From Candidatus Rokuibacteriota bacterium (GTDB taxonomy: Bacteria; Methylomirabilota; Methylomirabilia; Rokubacteriales; CSP1-6), in assembly GCA_003220595.1 (NCBI GenBank), contig QHSZ01000017.1, forward strand, positions 1 through 35,587: a DNA stretch of 35,587 nt, read 5' to 3'. This document shows positions 6,811 to 13,888 of the stretch, one piece after another. Below the pieces are notes generated by a model that was not told where the DNA came from, did no database searches, and worked only from the letters and a program-made list of their open reading frames with translations. A program made the position numbers and the translations under genes. The stretch's first letter is position 1. Each line of letters starts with the position of its first letter.

Positions 6811-9709
6811 CCGGAGCGTCCGACGCCGGCCGCGCGGGGATCAGCCACGTCAGGACGAGCGCGGCGAGCGTGAGGAGGCCGAGCGCCCCCAGCGCCGTTG
6901 CCGTCCTCGAATCGCCGTCGCCCCGAGGGTCGACTCGCACCGTCGCGAGGAGCGGCGGGTAGACGTAGTGCTTGCGCGTCGGCTGCTCGGCCGAGGCGCG
7001 GATGAACTGCACGCGAAAGAGGTACCAGCCTCCGGGTCCCACACCCTGCAGGGTGACGAGCAGGCCGCCGAGGGGCCGGCCGGGCACGGCGCGGACGTAC
7101 GCGGTCGGCGTTCCCTGGAGGGCCCCCGTGGCAGAGACGAACACCCAGTATGGCGCGCCGTCGCGGGCGACCGAGACGTACACGTCGACACCGTCCCGCC
7201 CGTCGAGCGCCGCGCTCGCGGCGTCCGGATGGAGGCGGAGCGTGAGGTTCCCGCCCTCGGTCAGTTCGGGCGGCGTCACCTCGAGGGTCGCGGGCGCCGC
7301 GGGAAGCTTGGCGTCGGCGGCTCCCGGCCACACGGCGAGGGCGAGAGCGAGCGCCGCGCCCGGGGTGGCCCGGCGCCCCGGCGCCCAGAGAAGACCCGCG
7401 ACGACGAGCGCGGTGAGCGCGCTGACGAGCAGGCCCACGCGGAACGACGCCGGCGCGTAGCTGAACTCGACCCGGTGGCGCCCGGGCGGCAGCCAGACGG
7501 CGCGCAGGGCATGGTCGGCGCGCCACAGCGTCTGCTCGGCGCCGTCGACCCGCACCTGCCAGCCCGGGAACCACGCGTCGGCCAGGACGAGGTAGGCGGC
7601 GACCGCGGTCGTGGCGTCGAGCACCACGTGGTCCGGAGCGTAGCGCCTGATCTCCACGCTGCCGGCCTCGGCGGGCCCGCCCGCCGGCGGCACGCCGTCG
7701 CACCCCGCGATGACGACCTCCTGCTTCACGTCGAGCGCGCCCTGCTGGAGAAGACGCAGCGTCGCGGCGTCGTCGAGGCACGTCCGGGTCCGCGACACCA
7801 GGAACGCGCGCGGCAACGCGTGGTCGTTCCGATAGACGACGGCGTCGGGCCCCTGGTATTCGAGGACCAGGTGAGGGGCAGGGCTCGGCGAGCCGGGCGT
7901 CCGCATCACATAGCGGATCCCGAGCAGGTCGAACACGGGCGACGCGACCCCCGCCGTCGGGCGGAACGCGCCGCTGGCCGCGGAGTCGATCGACCCGACG
8001 GGGTCGGTCAGTTGCTCGATGCGAAGGGGCGTCATGCCGTCGTAGCCGCCGACCTCGTCGAGCCTGAAGATGGTCCCGAGGTTCGCCGCGCCGAGCCCGG
8101 TGCTGAAGAGCACGCGCGCGTGGTCGCGCGCCGCCCGCTCGCGGAGGTGCCTCACGGCCGGTGGCGGGCCCAGGTCGAGGAACCGGGTGTCGATGACGGG
8201 GTTGTAGGTGGCGGCGACGGGCAGGAGGCTGGCGAGCTCGACCGCCGCGAGCGCGGCCCAGAGGCCGGGCGCCGCGCCGGCCGCCCGGAGCAGGCGCAGC
8301 AGTAGGACGGCGGCGAGCGTCAGCAGGAGGAGAAACCAGGCGTACTGCGCCCAGAGCGGCACCCGCATCGCCGCGCGCTCGGCGAGCGTCCAGTGGCTCC
8401 ACGTGAACCCGAGCGCGCCCAGGCTCAGAAGCGCGAAGGTGGCGCGCACGGCGACCGGCAGCAACCGCCTCGCCGCCGGCAGGGCCGTGCGGACCGCGTC
8501 GAGGCCGAGCGCGCCGAGGACCGGGAGCGCGAACACGAACAGGTCGGCCGTGCGCACGATGAGCGTCGTGGAGAAGAGCGGCAGCCGCGCGAGCGCATCG
8601 CCGACGAGCGGCGCGCCGTAGACCAGGGCGGCCGAGCCCACCGCGAGGCCCGCGAAGTACTTCGTCCCCGGCCGCGACCACGCGGCCACGAGCGCCAGCG
8701 GCAGCGCGAGCCAGGGCACGACGCCGACCGAGAGCGCGATTTCGTTGAAATTCGCCGGGCCCCAGAAGTCGCGCCCGGGATCGCTGCCGAAGAAGTGCGG
8801 CATGAGCACCACGATCGCGGCGCGGAGGGGCAGCGGGAAGTGCGGCATCCACTCTTCCCGGTAGGCGAGCACGACGCTCGCGCGCGCGTACTCGACGAAC
8901 GGCAGGAGCTGGACGGCCGAGAGCAGGAGACCGAGCGCCACGCCCGCGGCCCAGCACCCGAGGAAGGGCCCAGGCCGCGCGGCGGAGCGGCAGCGGTAGA
9001 GGGCCCAGATCGCCAGGACCGGAAACCCGTAGACGACCCGCTGCGGGTAGCCGGCGAGCACGGCGAGCGCCACGGTGAGCGCCAGGGCGCCGACGGGTCG
9101 CACGCCGGGGCGCGCGCGCAGGAGCTCGGTCACCCCGAACAGGAGAGGCAGGAGCACCACGGGGCTCGTGTTCGACCACTGGAGCCACGTCACGAGCAGC
9201 GCGTTGAACTCGAACGCGACCGCACCGACCAGCGCCGCGAGGCTCGCGACGTCGAGACGACGGAGGAACCAGTACATCCCGACGCCCGCCACCGAGAGCT
9301 TGAGCACCGACATGAGGGTCAGGGCGAGCGCCGGCGGCAGGACGTAGGCCAGCGCGGTCAGCGGAAAGAGGAGCGCGGTCTGTGGGTTGGCGAAGAACGG
9401 GGCCCCGCCGAAGACGTGGGGGTTCCACAGCGGGAAGCGTCCCGCGCGGATCTCCTCGGCGCCGTAGAGGATGGAGGGGTGAAAGAGGAAGGTGATGTCG
9501 GAGAGCCGCGGGTTCACGGGCGCGACGCCCGGAGCGAGCGCCGCCCAGGGGGCGAAGGTGACGACGTTGTCGGCCGGCGAGAGGACCTTGCCGGGCAGGA
9601 GCGCGCGCCCGAGCACGAGGAACGGCAGGATCAGGAGCAGGAGGGCGGCGACGAGGTCGGGGTGCTTTCGGCCGAGCGCGGCGAGGCGCGACATCGTCTC
9701 CGCGCGCAT
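6803..9709 (-). CDS. YfhO-family membrane protein with an extra C-terminal extracytoplasmic domain
   Basis: A 968-residue multi-spanning protein. The first 780 or so residues match the YfhO family (Pfam 'Bacterial membrane protein YfhO'): an early D-N-V-V-T-F-A-P-W segment, W-N-P-H-V-F-G-G-A-P-F-F-A-N-P-Q, many membrane helices, then a soluble region with D-E-V-G-G-Y-D-G. In Bacillus, YfhO moves GlcNAc from undecaprenyl phosphate to lipoteichoic acid, fed by CsbB. Unusually, residues ~785-800 form a hydrophobic stretch ending A-D-A before Lys801, like a signal peptide with its cleavage site, followed by a beta-rich domain (V-D-V-Y-V-S-V, G-G-W-Y-L-F-R-V-Q-F-I-R) and a final membrane helix. 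ATG at 9709 or 9694 could be the start; neither has a strong Shine-Dalgarno. It lies 29 bp after the radical SAM gene. Confidence 0.8.
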   Translation of the reverse strand: MRAETMSRLAALGRKHPDLVAALLLLILPFLVLGRALLPGKVLSPADNVVTFAPWAALAPGVAPVNPRLSDITFLFHPSILYGAEEIRAGRFPLWNPHVFGGAPFFANPQTALLFPLTALAYVLPPALALTLMSVLKLSVAGVGMYWFLRRLDVASLAALVGAVAFEFNALLVTWLQWSNTSPVVLLPLLFGVTELLRARPGVRPVGALALTVALAVLAGYPQRVVYGFPVLAIWALYRCRSAARPGPFLGCWAAGVALGLLLSAVQLLPFVEYARASVVLAYREEWMPHFPLPLRAAIVVLMPHFFGSDPGRDFWGPANFNEIALSVGVVPWLALPLALVAAWSRPGTKYFAGLAVGSAALVYGAPLVGDALARLPLFSTTLIVRTADLFVFALPVLGALGLDAVRTALPAARRLLPVAVRATFALLSLGALGFTWSHWTLAERAAMRVPLWAQYAWFLLLLTLAAVLLLRLLRAAGAAPGLWAALAAVELASLLPVAATYNPVIDTRFLDLGPPPAVRHLRERAARDHARVLFSTGLGAANLGTIFRLDEVGGYDGMTPLRIEQLTDPVGSIDSAASGAFRPTAGVASPVFDLLGIRYVMRTPGSPSPAPHLVLEYQGPDAVVYRNDHALPRAFLVSRTRTCLDDAATLRLLQQGALDVKQEVVIAGCDGVPPAGGPAEAGSVEIRRYAPDHVVLDATTAVAAYLVLADAWFPGWQVRVDGAEQTLWRADHALRAVWLPPGRHRVEFSYAPASFRVGLLVSALTALVVAGLLWAPGRRATPGAALALALAVWPGAADAKLPAAPATLEVTPPELTEGGNLTLRLHPDAASAALDGRDGVDVYVSVARDGAPYWVFVSATGALQGTPTAYVRAVPGRPLGGLLVTLQGVGPGGWYLFRVQFIRASAEQPTRKHYVYPPLLATVRVDPRGDGDSRTATALGALGLLTLAALVLTWLIPARPASDAPGG

Positions 9710-9738
9710 TGTACCGGACGGGGTGCGGCGACGACGAC

Positions 9739-11274
9739 CTATCCCGTCGCTCGAACCTTCCGCCCCAGCGCGTCCTTGAGGCGATGCTCGAACACGGTCG
9801 CGGCGGAGTGCCGGGACATGAAGACGTTCCGGAGCGTCCGCCAGATCCGTCGCGGATACAGCATGTAGCCGACCAGGTAGTTGAGCACCATGAAGGAGAT
9901 CCGGTAGAGCGCGAGCTCCCGGGGCCCCATGACGGGGTTGAGCGTCAGGGGGTTGGTGCGCGTGTAGTCGCTGTTCAGCGAGGTGAGCTTGAGAAAGTAA
10001 CGATCGCCGAGCTCGATCGCGCCGGCCGCGGCGAGCTCGCGATAGAGCTCCGAGCCCGGGTACGGCGAAAAGATGTTGATGCTCACCTCGTCCACGCCGC
10101 GGGCGGCGAGCATCAGCCCGTAGCGGATGGTCTGAAAGACCTCCCGGCGAGTCTCGTGTGGGAACCCGATGATGAGATTCGTGCGCACGACGATCCCCTG
10201 CCGCTTGGCCTCGAGGATCGAGGCGGTGATGCGCGGAAGCTGGATCTTCTTCTTGATCTTCCGGAGCGTGTTCGGCGACCCGCTCTCGGGCGCGAACACG
10301 AGGTAGGTGCAGCCCGTGCGTCTGAGCAGGCTGAGCGTCTCGTGGTCGAGCGCCTCGCTGCGCGTCCCGGACGGGAGCGACCACTTCAGGTCGATCCCGC
10401 GGGCCAGCAGCTTGGTCGTGAACTCGACCGTCCAGCTCTTCTTCGTGATCGCCGTGAGGTCGTAGAGCTGCAGGCTCGTGATCGCGTACCGCGTCCGGTA
10501 GTGCTCGATCTCGGCGATCACGTCGTCGGCGTCGCGCAACCGGTAGAGCGTGGTCCACATCTGCGGGCTCGAGCAGAACGTGCACTGGTACGGACAGCCC
10601 CGCGAGACGAGCAGCGGCATGTCGCGCTCGGAGGCGACCCCGTACGACTTGCCCGCCGCCCAGAACTTCTCGAGGTATCCCTCCGGCCAGTCGGGCCACG
10701 GGATTTGATCCAGCTCCCGGATCCGCGGCATGTGCTCGTTCGCCCGGAACTGGCCGTCGTCGTCCAGGTACGCGACGCCGTTCACGGCGCTCAGATCGCG
10801 CCCCTCGCCCAGATGCTCCAGCAGCTCGTAGAAGGTGTGCTCTCCCTCGCCCCTCACGCACACGTCGAGCGCCGGACAGTCACGCAGGCTGTACTCGGGC
10901 AGTGCGGTGATGTGCTCGCCTCCGGCGACCAGGACCGCCTTCGGGAACTCCCGGCGCATCGCGGTCATCAGCTCCCGCTGCACCGGCCACTCGCCCGAGA
11001 ACATCGCGGAGAAGCCGATGACGTCGGGGTCGCGCGGCATCCGCTCCAGCACTTCCTCGACCGTCAGCCCCTGACAGACGTAGCCGGGATGCGCGGCGAG
11101 CGGCCAGTAGCGGTTGAGGCCTTCGCCGATGGCGTCGACGATCGTCGGCGCGTACCCGTGCGCCCGCGCGTAGCCGGACACGTAGGCAAGGCCGAGGCAG
11201 GGCGTGGCCTCGTTGTTGAGCGAGCGCGTCGTCGAGACGATCGGACCACGGACGAGCGCGACGCGGAGCTTCAT
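9739..11274 (-). CDS. B12-binding-domain radical SAM protein
   Basis: A 511-residue protein. The N-terminal ~180 residues have the cobalamin-binding Rossmann layout (R-V-A-L-V-R-G, P-C-L-G-L-A-Y-V-S-G-Y-A, V-I-G-F-S-A-M, V-A-G-G-E-H-I-T-A-L-P-E, R-G-E-G-E-H-T-F), although the D-x-H-x-x-G ligand motif is not evident, as in many relatives. The radical SAM core begins at S-R-G-C-P-Y-Q-C-T-F-C, with the cluster ligands at Cys227, Cys231 and Cys234. T-N-L-I-I-G-F-P-H-E-T and F-S-P-Y-P-G-S-E-L-Y are typical of the BchE/HpnR-like class. Members perform methyl transfers, cyclisations or lipid modifications. ATG at 11274 is chosen because the B12-domain strand begins directly after it. It is first in a minus-strand operon with the YfhO gene, suggesting a lipid or glycan-lipid substrate, which is inference. 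Confidence 0.85.
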   Translation of the reverse strand: MKLRVALVRGPIVSTTRSLNNEATPCLGLAYVSGYARAHGYAPTIVDAIGEGLNRYWPLAAHPGYVCQGLTVEEVLERMPRDPDVIGFSAMFSGEWPVQRELMTAMRREFPKAVLVAGGEHITALPEYSLRDCPALDVCVRGEGEHTFYELLEHLGEGRDLSAVNGVAYLDDDGQFRANEHMPRIRELDQIPWPDWPEGYLEKFWAAGKSYGVASERDMPLLVSRGCPYQCTFCSSPQMWTTLYRLRDADDVIAEIEHYRTRYAITSLQLYDLTAITKKSWTVEFTTKLLARGIDLKWSLPSGTRSEALDHETLSLLRRTGCTYLVFAPESGSPNTLRKIKKKIQLPRITASILEAKRQGIVVRTNLIIGFPHETRREVFQTIRYGLMLAARGVDEVSINIFSPYPGSELYRELAAAGAIELGDRYFLKLTSLNSDYTRTNPLTLNPVMGPRELALYRISFMVLNYLVGYMLYPRRIWRTLRNVFMSRHSAATVFEHRLKDALGRKVRATG

Positions 11275-11280
11275 GCGCGC

Positions 11281-11310
11281 ATTATGCGAGAGGCGCGAAC
11301 AGAATCGCAA
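11281..11310 (-). promoter_or_regulatory. Promoter candidate for the radical SAM/YfhO operon, leaderless layout
   Basis: On the minus strand TTGCGA (11310-11305) is followed after 18 bp by CATAAT (11286-11281), and then after only 6 bp by the ATG at 11274. That spacing puts the transcription start at or next to the initiation codon, and no Shine-Dalgarno is seen, so a leaderless mRNA is likely if the promoter is real. The remainder of the 258-bp gap (11275-11532) holds an AT-rich patch at about 11405-11446 and a small hairpin; no gene is recognisable. Confidence 0.45.
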
Positions 11311-11494
11311 TGTTGGCTCCGGGGCGCACGAGCGTGATCGCATGGGCTCGGGACATGGCCATGAATGGGAGCAATTCAGGGGCCAAGCTTGCCCGCGGAG
11401 CCCTACGAGTAACTATCAGTTATTACAGCAATTTTATCGTGTTCCCTGGGGGCGTTCGGTGGAAATCGAGCCCATGGCCAAACTGTAGCGAGGG

Positions 11495-11514
11495 GGTGAC
11501 ACAGGGACGTCACC
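11495..11514 (-). terminator. Hairpin just downstream of the FIST gene (possible terminator)
   Basis: GGTGAC (11495-11500) and GTCACC (11509-11514) are perfect inverted repeats around an 8-nt loop, 18 bp beyond the FIST gene's stop. There is no T-run after it, so an intrinsic terminator is not secure; it could also be a protein-binding dyad. Confidence 0.3.
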
Positions 11515-11532
11515 GGGGGAGGCGACGCGCGC

Positions 11533-12471
11533 TCAGCGGTTGGGAGCGTCGCCGAGCGCCACGACGACGAGGGGACCGTGCGCGTCGAGCGGGCGGACGC
11601 CGCGCCCGTACGCCGCAACCTGGTCGCAGAGCCAGCCGACGCACGGTGTGCGTCCGCCGATCGAGCCACGAATGGCCTCCCACTCGTCCGCTGCGGCCGA
11701 GCCGAGCGCGCGGTGCCGCGCCGTGCTCTCGATGACGAGCACCAGCCGCGCCGCGTCACCCTCGAGCCGCTTGACCGCGGTCAGCGTCGCGTCCACCGCG
11801 CCCTGGACAAGCGCGTCGGGCTCGGGCGGGGCGCTCGGCTCGAAGCCCTCGGCCCACCCGAGACCCGTCGAGTAGGGGGCCTCGAGGCAGCCCACGCTCA
11901 CGACCGGGTCCGCGGGCGAGGAGCCGAAGACGGCCGGCGCCGAGAGCACGCTGCACACCGTCCGCATCTTCGGCCCCATGAGGAGCCGCCACGACGGCAG
12001 GAACCCTTCGGCCGGCGGGCCGTAGCCGGGCTTGGCGAACGCGAAGCCGAGGCCGCGGGGGTAGCGCATCCTGAAGGGCCAGCCCGCGAGAATGAGCCTG
12101 GCGGCGCCCTGCGCGGCCTCTCCGAGGTCATGGCCGGCGGCCGCGGCCGTGCCGCTCACCGCACCCTCGCCGTTCGCCAGGCACACGACGAGGGCGCCGC
12201 TGGCCACGGCGCCGCTGTGGGTGATGATGGCGGAGGTGGCGCCGCCGGCGATGCCGACGGGACCGAGGACGCTCTTGATCACGGGCACGACGTCCTGGCT
12301 CGGCACTCCCGCCGTCACCAGCAGGACGAGCTCCGGGGTCGCGCCGTTGAGGCCCGTGCGCGCCATCGCCGTCGCGCGCACGGCGGCCCAGAGGGTGTCC
12401 GGGTGGGAGGCGAACCCCACGCCGACCTGGAGGATCCTCGCCCCAGTCTCGACGGGTAGAACCCCGATCAT
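11533..12471 (-). CDS. FIST-domain protein (FIST_N/FIST_C sensory family)
   Basis: A 312-residue soluble protein. Residues ~15-210 resemble FIST_N (G-V-G-F-A-S-H-P-D, A-R-T-G-L, P-E-L-V-L-L-V-T-A-G, a G-G-A-T-S segment) and the rest FIST_C (L-V-L-V-I-E-S-T-A-R-H-R-A-L-G, a D-E-W-E-A-I helix, C-V-G-W-L-C-D-Q-V-A-A-Y-G, ending V-V-V-A-L-G). FIST proteins are proposed small-ligand sensors, probably for amino acids, often near chemotaxis or signalling genes. No effector domain is attached. The ATG at 12471 has no visible Shine-Dalgarno. The 130 bp separating it from the DUF2142-like gene hold nothing I recognise apart from a TTGGCA that could be a -35 for this gene. Family assignment rests on pattern recognition. 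Confidence 0.6.
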   Translation of the reverse strand: MIGVLPVETGARILQVGVGFASHPDTLWAAVRATAMARTGLNGATPELVLLVTAGVPSQDVVPVIKSVLGPVGIAGGATSAIITHSGAVASGALVVCLANGEGAVSGTAAAAGHDLGEAAQGAARLILAGWPFRMRYPRGLGFAFAKPGYGPPAEGFLPSWRLLMGPKMRTVCSVLSAPAVFGSSPADPVVSVGCLEAPYSTGLGWAEGFEPSAPPEPDALVQGAVDATLTAVKRLEGDAARLVLVIESTARHRALGSAAADEWEAIRGSIGGRTPCVGWLCDQVAAYGRGVRPLDAHGPLVVVALGDAPNR

Positions 12472-12601
12472 GAGAATCCGGAAAGCAGGAGAAATGCCAA
12501 TCGTAAGTGCCTGAAACGTCGGAAGTCCCGCAACGCGAGCGAGCGTCGGCAGTGTCAGTTCGACAACATCTGTGTCGTTTTAGGCGTCGGCGAGCTCTCG
12601 C

Positions 12602-13888
12602 TCAGGCCAGGTGTGCCAGGCCGATCAACGCAAAGGACAGGAGCGAGAACGTGCCGAGCAGTGCGGTCACCAGAAGGGCCGGCGTGCGAAGCGCGCGCTC
12701 CTCGCACTGCCGCCAGTAGAAGAAGAGCATCGGCAAGATCGGAAACAGGTACCGGCCTTGACCCTGAAAATTGACGGTCCAGGACCGGTAGAGTGACTGG
12801 GCGACCACGAGCGCGGCGCAGACGAGGACACCGAGGAACAGCAGTCGCGCACTCGGACCGCCGCGCAGCGCGACCGGCAGGACGAGGATGGCGAGCAGCG
12901 CGGCGTCGAGCGCGCCGAAGACGTAGTAGACCCAGGGGACGGCCACGATGCTCATCCAGCCGTAGAGGCCCGAGAAGCTCCGGAAGGACAGACCCGGCCA
13001 GTCCATCGACATGATGAGGGCAGACAGCGGCACGCCCTTGGCCCGGAGCATGATGAAGGCAAAGGACTGCGGGCTCGCAAACGCCGACGGCTTCAGCTCC
13101 GGCTCCGCCACCTGGTCCGCGTACGCCGCCACCTTCGCACCAGTCTGGAAGTCGTTGACCCAGGCGTGGTAGCACGACCATGGGACGGCGATCGCGGCGG
13201 CGACCGCGAGCGGGAGCGTGAGCCGCTTCCAGTGCGCGATCTCCCCTCGCAGCCACCCCAGGATCCCGCCCAGAAACACGACACCCACCAGGTAGTTCAG
13301 CTTGGAGGTCAGAAGGAATCCGAGCAGAGCGCCGACCGCGAACACGCCCGCCGTGGGCCCAGCCTCCCGGCTCCTCCAGAAGGCGCGGATACCGGACTCT
13401 GGCCAACCCAGCTCGAATATGAGGCCCGTCAAGAGCAGGAATGGGAGCGCATCACCGTTGATGTAGGAGAAGACGTACCAGAGCTGCGGCGTTAGCAGGA
13501 GGAATCCCAGCGCGGGGCTGAACGTCCGCGCCCGGGCAAGGCACCACGCGACGAGGACCACGTAGAGGAAAACCTGGAACGAGCGCATCGCCACCGCCGG
13601 CGTCGCGCCGAAGAGCCCCCCGGCGGCCGCCGCCTTGCCGAGGAGGCAGTACACGACGTCTCCCATGTCCAGGTAGGAAAAGCCCCATCGGCTGTAAGAT
13701 GCGGCCGTCTCCGGCGCCCCGACGGGCGGAGGCAGCCAATGGGTCTGGAAGTATCGTCCGGCCAGCAGGTGGAGCATCTCGTCGGGATGAGCGTCGATCG
13801 GACTGCGCGCGGCCATGAGGAACACCAGGACCACCGAGGCGAGGAGCTGGACCATCAGCACGATGCCCAGCACCCGCTGGACCTTCAC
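12602..13888 (-). CDS. DUF2142-like multi-spanning membrane protein (GT-C glycosyltransferase-like)
   Basis: A 428-residue integral membrane protein with around ten helices. After the first helix comes S-P-I-D-A-H-P-D-E-M-L-H, an acidic/His cluster on the outer side as in DUF2142 and related GT-C proteins, and near the end Q-G-Q-G-R-Y-L-F-P, a DUF2142 hallmark. Such proteins are found in polysaccharide and exopolymer loci and probably act on lipid-linked sugars; no activity is proven here. The GTG at 13888 overlaps the TGA of the response regulator upstream by 4 nt (GTGA), so its translation is probably coupled to that gene. The downstream end shows no T-rich terminator. Confidence 0.7.
   Translation of the reverse strand: MKVQRVLGIVLMVQLLASVVLVFLMAARSPIDAHPDEMLHLLAGRYFQTHWLPPPVGAPETAASYSRWGFSYLDMGDVVYCLLGKAAAAGGLFGATPAVAMRSFQVFLYVVLVAWCLARARTFSPALGFLLLTPQLWYVFSYINGDALPFLLLTGLIFELGWPESGIRAFWRSREAGPTAGVFAVGALLGFLLTSKLNYLVGVVFLGGILGWLRGEIAHWKRLTLPLAVAAAIAVPWSCYHAWVNDFQTGAKVAAYADQVAEPELKPSAFASPQSFAFIMLRAKGVPLSALIMSMDWPGLSFRSFSGLYGWMSIVAVPWVYYVFGALDAALLAILVLPVALRGGPSARLLFLGVLVCAALVVAQSLYRSWTVNFQGQGRYLFPILPMLFFYWRQCEERALRTPALLVTALLGTFSLLSFALIGLAHLA

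Noticed and set aside
6762-9428. 888-codon minus-strand frame overlapping the YfhO gene
   Set aside because: Arg/Pro/Ala-rich out-of-frame reading of the same gene with no membrane segments or motifs.
8393-11337. Two long plus-strand open frames (8393-9868 and 9709-11337)
   Set aside because: Both are charged, low-complexity shadows of the YfhO and radical SAM genes on the minus strand, which carry clear family motifs.
12543-12591. Repeated GCGTCGGC words between the FIST and DUF2142-like genes
   Set aside because: Eight-base repeats of GC words are expected by chance here, and they show no regular spacing or symmetry.
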